A DNA stretch of 6,785 nucleotides from an uncultured Bacilli bacterium (GTDB lineage: Bacteria > Bacillota_I > Bacilli_A > RF39 > UBA660). Below, in pieces: positions 1 through 5,176 of this stretch. Where the stretch lies: positions 3,152-9,936 of the forward strand of contig CAOWNX010000019.1 of assembly GCA_948552115.1 (NCBI GenBank), in the 5' to 3' direction. Numbering within the stretch: the stretch's first letter is position 1; each line of letters begins with the position of its first letter. A program made the translations under genes and the position numbers. The notes under the pieces were generated by a model, which was given only the letters and a program-made list of their open reading frames with translations, made no database searches and was not told the DNA's origin.

Positions 1-1
1 A

Positions 2-568
2 AGTAGAAAGAAATGGAAACGTGTGGAAGAAAATTCTGATTTTGCATCTTTGGATGATGTGGTGGAAGAGTTGAAAGAACCTTCAATAACGGAAGAAAAG
101 GAAGATGGAGTTAAACCAATTTCTACGGAAGCAGATAATATTCGGTTGGAATCTGAGGAATTGGTTCATACTTTTATTCAAGAAGTACCGAAGGAGAAAC
201 AGAAGAAAAAACAAAAAGATTTGGAAGACATAGTGGATCTTCCAGAAGTGAAAGAAGAAAAAAAGGAAATTTTAGAAAATGAGGAGCTTCATGTGACACA
301 GATTCTTCCTGAGCAAATAACTCAAACCGAAGAGGAGTTATCGGAAACGGTAGATGTTACGGAAGCTTTGAAGAAAATGAATGATGCTGAAGATATTATT
401 CGAGAGTATGAGAAGACGTTATCGTTATCAAAAGAAGAACTTCGCAAAGCACGTGAAAAACAAGAACAAGAAGAAAATGAAGGAATAAAAGAAATGGTGG
501 AAGAAGTAGAGTCTGAAGAACCAGAAAAAGTATCGCGAAAAAAGAAAAGAAAGAAGAGGAAAAAATGA
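2..568 (+). CDS. Glu/Lys-rich charged protein with polybasic C-terminus, 5'-partial, function unknown
   Basis: I do not recognise a family. The reading frame is open to the left edge (it begins SRKKWKRVEEN), so the gene probably starts upstream. A GTG at 23 could start a 181-residue protein, but no good Shine-Dalgarno sequence precedes it. Counting from that GTG, about a quarter of residues are Glu and about 15% Lys, with few aromatics or Gly and no membrane segment or signal peptide. Residues ~1-110 look disordered and acidic. Residues ~115-165 (around AEDIIREYEKTLSLSKEEL) are likely helical or coiled coil. The last 11 residues, SRKKKRKKRKK, are almost all basic. The basic stretch SRKKWKR at the left edge resembles this tail. 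Such charge segregation could serve binding to membrane phospholipid, nucleic acid or anionic polymer, but that is inference. It may be the intracellular tail of a larger protein whose N-terminal part lies outside. It probably ends a transcription unit, since a hairpin and a promoter follow. Confidence 0.7.
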   Translation, partial: SRKKWKRVEENSDFASLDDVVEELKEPSITEEKEDGVKPISTEADNIRLESEELVHTFIQEVPKEKQKKKQKDLEDIVDLPEVKEEKKEILENEELHVTQILPEQITQTEEELSETVDVTEALKKMNDAEDIIREYEKTLSLSKEELRKAREKQEQEENEGIKEMVEEVESEEPEKVSRKKKRKKRKK

Positions 569-588
569 TTTTTCTTCTTTTTTTCTTT
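549..588 (+). terminator. AU-rich hairpin over the stop codon, possible intrinsic terminator
   Basis: Positions 549-564 and 569-584 can pair as a continuous 16-bp RNA stem with a 4-nt loop (AUGA, 565-568) that contains most of the TGA stop codon. The stem has only two G-C pairs (556/577 and 559/574) and three or four G-U wobbles. If only the inner 12 bp pair, the stem is followed by TTTTCTTT. This fits a weak intrinsic terminator between the charged-protein gene and the downstream promoter. The caution is that a Lys/Arg-coding purine run followed by a pyrimidine run pairs easily by chance, and the stem is poor in G-C. Confidence 0.35.
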
Positions 589-603
589 GAGGTAAGTTAT
601 AAT
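575..603 (+). promoter_or_regulatory. Probable promoter for the Wzy-like/GT2 pair
   Basis: A perfect -10 hexamer TATAAT lies at 598-603. The best -35 candidate at 17-bp spacing is TTCTTT (575-580), which is weak. Transcription would start near 610, leaving a leader of about 15 nt before the ATG at 626. The -10-to-start distance (22 nt between) nearly equals that of the promoter at 2667-2695 (23 nt), which supports the call. Confidence 0.5.
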
Positions 604-614
604 GAAATAAATAT

Positions 615-620
615 GGGTGA
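615..620 (+). promoter_or_regulatory. Ribosome binding site GGGTGA that fixes the start at 626
   Basis: GGGTGA lies 5 nt before ATG 626 and can pair with the 16S rRNA 3' end (UCACC). The same GGTGA element precedes the genes starting at 2719, 3467 and 5177. The earlier in-frame GTG (617) and ATG (620) overlap this element and lack one of their own. Confidence 0.6.
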
Positions 621-625
621 TGAAC

Positions 626-1837
626 ATGCTGGAAAGTCATAAACAAAAAATATCAAAAATAATTTGGGTTTTTATTTTTTGCATGCCTTTTTTAGATGTG
701 TTAACTTCATTTTTTCTTCATTTTCAAGGCCGTAGTTCTTATCTTGCATTAGGAGTGAAAGTTTTCTTTCTTTGTTGGTTGGTTGTTCTTTGTTTTCTTC
801 GAAAACAAAAAAAGCTATTTTGGTATTGTAGTGCATTTTTTGTTTATGTTATTTCTTTCTTTTTACTTGCTACTAAGTGTTCTAGTTTTTTCTTGGAGGC
901 TCAAGGTTTATTTCGAACTTTTTATTTTCCTTTTGTTTTTTTGGCTCTTTTCTTTTTACAAAAACAAGGATTTTTTTTCGTATCCAAACGAAATCTTTGT
1001 TTTCTTTTATTGATTTATTTAGTTTTTTTAATTGTTCCAGAAATCTTTCATATTGGTTTTGCAAGTTATGCTCATAGTAAAGTAGGAGGAATTGGTTGGT
1101 TTTATTCTACGAATGAAATCGGAGGTATTTTAGCAATTTTGGGACCTTTTTTCCTAAAAAAATTATTGGGGCAAAAGTGGTGGATTGGTCTTTTGGGATT
1201 GTTTTTGTATCTTTTTGGAATTTTGGTTTTGGGTTCTAAGGCACCAGTGCTTTCTTTTGGAATTATGGTTGGATGTTTTCTTTTTTCTTATCTTCTTTCT
1301 TTGTGGAGAAAAAAAGAGCGTAAAAAGTTTTTTCTTTCTTTGTTTTGTGCTTTTGTTGTTTCGATTTGTTTGAGTTTTGTTTTATATCATTCTTCTTTTT
1401 ATAAGAATATTAAGATTCATTTGAATTTTTTAGAAATTCACGAAGTAAGTGATTTGTTTACATTTCATCATATTGATCATTTTATTTTTAGTGAGCGTCT
1501 TAGCTTTTTAAAGGATACTCATGAATTGTATTTGAGTCAGTCTTTTCCTCGTCAGATATTTGGTATGGGGATTTTAGATATTTCGAAAGGGGTATCGATG
1601 AAAATGGTGGAGATGGATGTTTTTGATATCGTTTATCACTATGGACTTTGCGGTTTGCTGTTGTTCTTTTATCCTTTTTTCAATATTATTAAACGTTTTA
1701 AATTTGGTTTTGAAGAAAAGGTTAGTTTATCTCTCATTCTTCTTTTGTGCCTTTTTACTGGACATATTTTGGTTGCTCCATCAGTTAGTTTGATTTGTAG
1801 TTTGGTTTTATTACCAAAATGCGAGGAGGAAATATGA
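626..1837 (+). CDS. O-antigen ligase / Wzy polymerase-like integral membrane protein
   Basis: This very hydrophobic 403-residue protein has about 10-12 predicted membrane helices (roughly residues 11-31, 39-59, 65-81, 98-114, 123-142, 163-181, 185-203, 205-227, 234-254, 335-355 and one or two in 365-395). A large loop at ~255-335 lies between the later helices, the usual layout of Wzy polymerases and WaaL-type ligases, where this loop acts outside the membrane. Supporting motifs are GSKAP near 203-207 (where related proteins have GSR/GTR) and, after the loop, FGMGILD, an acidic VEMDVFD patch and YGLCGLLLFF, typical of O-antigen-ligase-like proteins of Bacillota. The role is either polymerising undecaprenyl-linked repeat units or transferring finished glycan to an acceptor; sequence alone cannot say which. 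Start ATG 626 was chosen over GTG 617 and ATG 620 because of the GGGTGA at 615-620. The gene overlaps the next one by ATGA, indicating translational coupling. It contains long T and A runs, including T8 at 971-978. Confidence 0.78.
   Translation: MLESHKQKISKIIWVFIFCMPFLDVLTSFFLHFQGRSSYLALGVKVFFLCWLVVLCFLRKQKKLFWYCSAFFVYVISFFLLATKCSSFFLEAQGLFRTFYFPFVFLALFFLQKQGFFFVSKRNLCFLLLIYLVFLIVPEIFHIGFASYAHSKVGGIGWFYSTNEIGGILAILGPFFLKKLLGQKWWIGLLGLFLYLFGILVLGSKAPVLSFGIMVGCFLFSYLLSLWRKKERKKFFLSLFCAFVVSICLSFVLYHSSFYKNIKIHLNFLEIHEVSDLFTFHHIDHFIFSERLSFLKDTHELYLSQSFPRQIFGMGILDISKGVSMKMVEMDVFDIVYHYGLCGLLLFFYPFFNIIKRFKFGFEEKVSLSLILLLCLFTGHILVAPSVSLICSLVLLPKCEEEI
1823..1830 (+). promoter_or_regulatory. Strong ribosome binding site GAGGAGGA that fixes the start at 1834
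   Basis: The near-perfect Shine-Dalgarno AGGAGG (1824-1829) lies inside the 3' end of the Wzy-like gene, 4 nt before ATG 1834. The upstream in-frame ATG at 1819 would put this motif inside the coding region (residues RGG) and has no site of its own. Confidence 0.85.
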
Positions 1838-2670
1838 TTGGTTTTTTGATTATTAATTATAATGATGCACCTACTACGATTACTTTGTTAAAAAATGTTA
1901 AGGATTATTCTTGTTTGGATTATATTGTTGTTGTAGATAATAATTCTACGGATGATTCGTATTCTAAACTACTTCCGTATGCAAATGAAAAAGTTCATAT
2001 TTTACGTCGTGATGATGGACGAGCTTTTGGAGCTGGTATTAATTTTGGATTAAAATATTTGGAATCTTTTGGTGTGGATTATTCTTTTATTAGTAATAGT
2101 GATGTCGTGATTTATTCAGAAAGTGATTTGAAAAAGTTAATTTCTTATCGAAATGGTATTCATTTACTTGGACCTGTTATTAAAGAACATACTGGTTTGA
2201 ATCGTGGATGGAAGATTCCTTCGAATGGTCTTTTGTTTTTACAAAGTTTACCGTTTGTTTACCGTTTTTTTCAAAACAACAATCGTTATTCGGAAAGCTT
2301 TTATTCTCAAAAACTTTTGGAAGTGGAAGCGGTTTCGTTTTGCTTTTTCTTTGCATCTTTGAAAAGTATTCGTGAGGTGGGTTATTTTGATGAAAAAGTT
2401 TTTTTGTATTTTGAAGAAAATATTATGTCTTCTAAGTTTCAAAAGAAAGGAATCTATTTGTGTACGAACGTAGAAGTTTTCCATAATCATTCGGTGACGA
2501 TTAATAAGAATTTGAATCGAGTAGCAAAGTATCAAACTCTTAGTAATAGTCGGAGGTATTTTTCAAAAGTTTATAATCATGCTGGACCAATTACTTTATT
2601 TGGTTTTTGGTTTGTGGAAAAAATGACGATTTTCTTTTTACATATTTCTAGAATTTTACACAAAAATTGA
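1834..2670 (+). CDS. GT2-family glycosyltransferase (rhamnosyltransferase-like)
   Basis: This 278-residue GT-A fold enzyme probably acts at the cytoplasmic membrane face, adding one sugar from a nucleotide-sugar donor to the lipid-linked glycan. Visible GT2 features: the N-terminal strand IGFLIINYND (2-11), the nucleotide-binding VVVDNNSTDD (32-41), GRAFGAGINFGL (62-73, the usual N-x-GFA-x-GxNxG region), the DXD-equivalent NSD (88-90) for metal and donor, and EVGYFDEKVFLYFEEN (181-196), the usual 'GxFDExFFxYxED' acceptor/base region. Here the usual ED pair reads EEN. The layout is that of WbbL/rhamnosyltransferase-like GT2 proteins, but donor specificity cannot be read from sequence. The C-terminus is hydrophobic and aromatic (ITLFGFWFVEKMTIFFL), fitting membrane association. 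It starts in a 4-nt ATGA overlap with the Wzy-like gene, so the two are probably co-translated. Its TGA stop overlaps the -35 box of the next promoter. Confidence 0.85.
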   Translation: MIGFLIINYNDAPTTITLLKNVKDYSCLDYIVVVDNNSTDDSYSKLLPYANEKVHILRRDDGRAFGAGINFGLKYLESFGVDYSFISNSDVVIYSESDLKKLISYRNGIHLLGPVIKEHTGLNRGWKIPSNGLLFLQSLPFVYRFFQNNNRYSESFYSQKLLEVEAVSFCFFFASLKSIREVGYFDEKVFLYFEENIMSSKFQKKGIYLCTNVEVFHNHSVTINKNLNRVAKYQTLSNSRRYFSKVYNHAGPITLFGFWFVEKMTIFFLHISRILHKN

Positions 2671-2695
2671 TATTATTTTGGTAATTTGTTATACT
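2667..2695 (+). promoter_or_regulatory. Strong sigma-A-type promoter of the ABC exporter unit
   Basis: TTGATA (2667-2672), a 17-bp spacer and TATACT (2690-2695), with an extended -10 TG at 2687-2688, make a near-consensus vegetative promoter. The -35 box overlaps the TGA stop (2668-2670) of the GT2 gene. The predicted start near 2702 gives a leader of about 17 nt, then AGAGGTGA (2708-2715) and ATG 2719. There is no room for a riboswitch or attenuator, and no terminator is seen before it, so read-through from upstream is also possible. Confidence 0.8.
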
Positions 2696-2718
2696 ACTTA
2701 TAAGACAAGAGGTGACTT

Positions 2719-3462
2719 ATGAAAAAGGAAAAATCACAAGATGCTATTGTTGTTACAGATGTTACTAAGTCTTTTAAAATTTATTATGATAAAGCGAATA
2801 CGTTAAAAGAGCATTTGCTTTTTTGGAAACGAAATAAGAGTGAAGTGTATACTGCTTTAAAGCATATTGATTTAACGATACACCGTGGAGAAACGGTTGG
2901 ACTTGTTGGTGTGAATGGAAGTGGAAAATCGACACTTTTAAAATTGATGACGAAAATTATTTATCCTACAAAAGGGTATATTGTTACACATGGGAAACTA
3001 ACGAGTTTATTGGAACTTGGTGCAGGGTTTCATAATGATTTTACTGGAAGAGAAAATATTTATTTTAATGCTTCTATTTTTGGCTTAACCAAAACGGAAA
3101 TTGATTCTAGAATTCAGGATATTATCGATTTTTCAGAGCTTTCTGATTTTATTGATAATCCAATTCGTACTTATTCTTCTGGAATGTATATGCGTCTTGC
3201 TTTTTCGATTGCTATTAATGTTGATGCAGAAATATTGTTAATTGATGAAATTTTGGCAGTTGGAGATCAGCATTTTCAAGAAAAGTGTTTTCAAAAATTA
3301 GAAGAGTTAAAAATGAGTGATAAAACAATTATTATTGTAAGTCATGATTTGGATAAAATTGAAAAGTTATGTACTCGAGCTGTTTGGATTGATGAAGGTG
3401 TGATTGCAATGGATGATACTCCTTCGAAGGTTATTCAGGAATATTTAAAGAAACGTGGGTGA
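2719..3462 (+). CDS. ABC transporter ATPase for polysaccharide/teichoic acid export (TagH/Wzt/KpsT type)
   Basis: This 247-residue nucleotide-binding subunit powers export of a lipid-linked glycan through the permease encoded next. Visible motifs: Walker A GVNGSGKST (64-72), the polysaccharide-exporter hallmark LLELGAGFHNDFTGREN (97-113) in the Q-loop region, ABC signature YSSGMYMRLAFS (152-163), Walker B EILLIDE (171-177) with catalytic Glu177, D-loop AVGD (180-183) and switch histidine in VSHD (His209). All catalytic residues are intact. An N-terminal segment (FKIYYDKANTLKEHLLFWKRNKSEVYTALKHI) matches the start typical of TagH/RfbE-like ATPases. The protein ends just after the ATPase fold, so it lacks the C-terminal carbohydrate-binding domain of Wzt and the extracellular extension of Bacillus TagH. 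It is therefore a minimal exporter ATPase that would not check a modified chain end by that route. It is expressed from the promoter at 2667-2695 via AGAGGTGA. Its stop TGA forms part of the permease's ribosome binding site. Confidence 0.95.
   Translation: MKKEKSQDAIVVTDVTKSFKIYYDKANTLKEHLLFWKRNKSEVYTALKHIDLTIHRGETVGLVGVNGSGKSTLLKLMTKIIYPTKGYIVTHGKLTSLLELGAGFHNDFTGRENIYFNASIFGLTKTEIDSRIQDIIDFSELSDFIDNPIRTYSSGMYMRLAFSIAINVDAEILLIDEILAVGDQHFQEKCFQKLEELKMSDKTIIIVSHDLDKIEKLCTRAVWIDEGVIAMDDTPSKVIQEYLKKRG
3458..3462 (+). promoter_or_regulatory. Ribosome binding site GGTGA merged with the ATPase stop codon
   Basis: GGTGA contains the TGA stop of the ATPase gene (3460-3462) and lies 4 nt before ATG 3467. 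The in-frame GTG at 3455 has no site of its own and would start inside this element. A ribosome ending on the ATPase covers the permease site, which suggests coupled, balanced synthesis of the two subunits. Confidence 0.7.
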
Positions 3463-3466
3463 GTTT

Positions 3467-4243
3467 ATGAGTATTTTTCATAATTTGTATCAGTACCGTG
3501 AACTTTTGAAGACGAATGTTCAAAAAGAAATTCGTGGGAAGTATAAAGGTTCTTTTTTGGGAGTTTTATGGTCTTTTATTAATCCACTTTTGATGGTTTT
3601 GGTTTATGCTTTGGTTTTTCCTTATATTATGAAAGGAAATGGAATTGATAATTATTTGATTTTCTTGATTGTTGCAATTATTCCTTGGAATTTTTTTACG
3701 ACGGTGATTACATCAGGTTGTAATTGTATTTGGATTAATGGCGGAATTATTAAGAAAGTTTATTTTCCGAGAGAAATTCTTCCGATTAGTGTTGTGGTTG
3801 CAGGACTTGTTAATTTTTTAATTTCTTGTATTATTATTATGCTGTTTTTACTATTTGGAGGAATTGGTTTTAGTATTCAACTTTTGTGGCTTCCTTTGAT
3901 TGCTATTATGCAAAGCTTTTTCTGTTTGGGCTTGTTGTTTGTTTTGAGTGCCATTAATGTTTATGTTCGCGATATTGAATATTTGGTAGCATTTTTAATT
4001 AATTTGCTTTTTTATGCGACTCCTATTTTGTATACTGCTGATTTGTTTCCTGAGGCAATTCGTTTTGTTTTGTATTTGAATCCGATGGCACATTTTATGG
4101 ACATGTATCGTAGTATTTTTTATTATCAAACGTTACCAAATTTTGGGTCACTTGGTTATTTGGCTTTTCTTTCTTTGGTTGTGTTAGTGGTTGGATATTT
4201 TATTTTCCGAAAGTTGGAGAAAGGTTTTGCAGAAGAGGTTTAG
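3467..4243 (+). CDS. ABC-2 type polysaccharide/polyol-phosphate exporter permease (TagG/Wzm/KpsM type)
   Basis: This 258-residue permease would form a homodimer with two copies of the upstream ATPase to move lipid-linked glycan across the cytoplasmic membrane. The length is normal for the family. It begins with the amphipathic cytosolic region QYRELLKTNVQKEIRGKYKG, followed by six membrane helices (roughly residues 32-53, 63-84, 107-130, 138-165, 174-192 and 230-248). Family motifs seen are GSFLGVLWSFINPL (28-41), KVYFPREILPIS (97-108), NVYVRDIEYLV (164-174), FYATPILY (182-189) and YLNPM (203-207), all standard for TagG/RfbA-like ABC-2 exporters. The start ATG 3467, set by GGTGA at 3458-3462, leaves a 4-nt gap to the ATPase stop. 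One base separates its own stop from the next gene, so ATPase, permease and GT2 form one unit. The substrate (teichoic acid, capsule or rhamnan-like glycan) cannot be read from the sequence. Confidence 0.94.
   Translation: MSIFHNLYQYRELLKTNVQKEIRGKYKGSFLGVLWSFINPLLMVLVYALVFPYIMKGNGIDNYLIFLIVAIIPWNFFTTVITSGCNCIWINGGIIKKVYFPREILPISVVVAGLVNFLISCIIIMLFLLFGGIGFSIQLLWLPLIAIMQSFFCLGLLFVLSAINVYVRDIEYLVAFLINLLFYATPILYTADLFPEAIRFVLYLNPMAHFMDMYRSIFYYQTLPNFGSLGYLAFLSLVVLVVGYFIFRKLEKGFAEEV
4234..4239 (+). promoter_or_regulatory. Ribosome binding site AGAGGT that fixes the start at 4245
   Basis: AGAGGT lies inside the last codons of the permease gene, 5 nt before ATG 4245. The GT2 fold begins exactly at that ATG (MVAFVILHYKN). 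The frame is open back to an ATG at 4191, but those 18 extra residues only shadow the permease C-terminus. Confidence 0.7.
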
Positions 4244-4244
4244 T

Positions 4245-5102
4245 ATGGTAGCATTTGTAATTTTACATTATAAAAATATGACGGACACCATCGAATGTAT
4301 TGCATCGATTAAGGAAAAGTGTCCTAAGAAGTCTTATGAGATTGTTGTGGTAGATAATGGCACGTTACAAGATTATGAGAAAAAAAGACTTCTCAAGGAA
4401 ACGAAACATGTTTTGTGTAATGAAGAAAATTTAGGGTTTGCGAAGGGAAACAATGTAGGGATTCGATATGCAATTTCTAATTTTCATCCAGATTTTTTCG
4501 TTGTTCTTAATAGTGATATTGTATTATTACAAAATGATTTTATTTCTCGAATTGAATCGAGTTATCAAGCGACTTCGTTTGATTTTATGGGACCTAAAAT
4601 TCTTACGAATGGTGGGGATTCTGTTAATCCTTTTCCAGTTTATCGAAGTCTTAATGAGGTCAATCGAGCTATTAAAAAGAGTAAGCAATTAATTTTTATT
4701 TATCGTAGTCGTATTCTTTCTTTTTTGCTTTCTTGTTATATGTCTTTAAAACATCAATTGAAACCGATTAAACCTTTGGAAAATGGAGACAAGTCAATGT
4801 ATGATGTCGCTGTTCATGGTTGTTGTATTATTTTTTCTAAGAAGTATTATGAAAAATATGATGATGTATTTTATCCAGAAACGTTTTTGTATCATGAAGA
4901 GGAATTTTTGGAATTTCGAAGAGTAAATGATCATTTGATTAGCTATTATGATGAATCAATTTCTGTTTTTCATAAAGAGGGTGCTTCTTTGAATATGGCA
5001 TTTGAAAATCAGGAAAGAAAAAAGTTGATTTTTCGAAATCAGGAAATAATAAGGTCTTTAAGTTTGTTGAAAAAGTTAATGATGGATGCAAAAATGGATT
5101 AA
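4245..5102 (+). CDS. GT2-family glycosyltransferase, second copy of this fold in the cluster
   Basis: This is a 285-residue GT-A fold glycosyltransferase. Motifs are clear: VAFVILHYKN (2-11), EIVVVDNG (32-39) for nucleotide binding, NLGFAKGNNVG (62-72), DXD-equivalent NSD (89-91), GPKI (116-119), HGCCIIFSKKYYEKY (191-205) and FLYHEEEF (214-221), an acidic catalytic/acceptor region (usual family form FLYxED). A basic, aromatic insertion at ~134-175 (ending near SFLLSCYMSLKHQLKP) sits between the two halves of the fold and may help it sit on the membrane; this is inference. It resembles the other GT2 only in family motifs, so it probably adds a different sugar or linkage. Donor and acceptor are unknown. 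The gene starts one base after the permease stop and shares the exporter promoter at 2667-2695. It ends in TAA, followed by a 74-bp gap with no obvious terminator. Confidence 0.87.
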   Translation: MVAFVILHYKNMTDTIECIASIKEKCPKKSYEIVVVDNGTLQDYEKKRLLKETKHVLCNEENLGFAKGNNVGIRYAISNFHPDFFVVLNSDIVLLQNDFISRIESSYQATSFDFMGPKILTNGGDSVNPFPVYRSLNEVNRAIKKSKQLIFIYRSRILSFLLSCYMSLKHQLKPIKPLENGDKSMYDVAVHGCCIIFSKKYYEKYDDVFYPETFLYHEEEFLEFRRVNDHLISYYDESISVFHKEGASLNMAFENQERKKLIFRNQEIIRSLSLLKKLMMDAKMD

Positions 5103-5176
5103 GTGTATTGAAAATTTTCTTCTAGGTTGGGTAATTGCTTTTTCTGTTTAATTAATTTAGCAATGGTGGTGATATT
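5103..5176 (+). promoter_or_regulatory. 74-bp intergenic leader with a weak candidate promoter
   Basis: This is the longest gap in the window. It holds a possible extended -10 region (TG at 5145-5146, then TTTAAT/TTAATT within 5147-5153), at a distance from the TTG start similar to the -10 boxes of the other two promoters. No good -35 is present; TTGGGT at 5127-5132 is spaced too closely. No G-C-rich hairpin with a T-run is seen, so the upstream transcript could also read through. Confidence 0.25.
5168..5172 (+). promoter_or_regulatory. Ribosome binding site GGTGA for the TTG start at 5177
   Basis: GGTGGTGA (5165-5172) contains GGTGA 4 nt before TTG 5177. The spacing matches the 3-5 nt seen for the same element before 626, 2719 and 3467, which supports TTG as the true start. 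The next in-frame Met would remove the conserved glycine-rich acceptor loop. Confidence 0.7.

Noticed and set aside
322..646. Two overlapping open frames on the minus strand opposite the charged-protein gene
   Set aside because: They are mirror images of the low-complexity Glu/Lys coding strand (Phe/Ser-rich), have no recognisable domain or ribosome binding site, and overlap a clear + strand gene.
783..1373. Short alternative-frame ORFs on both strands within the Wzy-like gene
   Set aside because: Their composition simply reflects T-rich membrane-protein codons read out of frame; no start signals or motifs were found.
1819..1833. Earlier ATG as start of the first GT2
   Set aside because: It would place the strong AGGAGG Shine-Dalgarno within the coding sequence; the GT2 fold begins exactly at the Met at 1834.
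2248..2535. Minus-strand 95-codon open frame inside the first GT2 gene
   Set aside because: It lies fully opposite conserved GT2 motifs, and no family is recognisable.
4191..4244. Earlier ATG giving an 18-residue extension of the second GT2
   Set aside because: The extension only overlaps the permease C-terminus out of frame, and GT2 proteins begin at the strand starting MVAFVILHY; AGAGGT supports 4245.
4468..4692. Alternative-frame ORF inside the second GT2 gene
   Set aside because: It is an out-of-frame reading of the conserved NSD region with no ribosome binding site.
5110..5119. Palindrome GAAAATTTTC after the second GT2 as a terminator
   Set aside because: It has no loop, has only one G-C pair per end and lacks a following T-run, so it is not a credible intrinsic terminator.
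5134..5164. Inverted repeat ATTGCT (5134-5139) / AGCAAT (5159-5164) upstream of the GT4 gene
   Set aside because: The 6-bp arms around a 19-nt centre do not extend further on either side. This could be an operator but is expected by chance in such AT-rich DNA.
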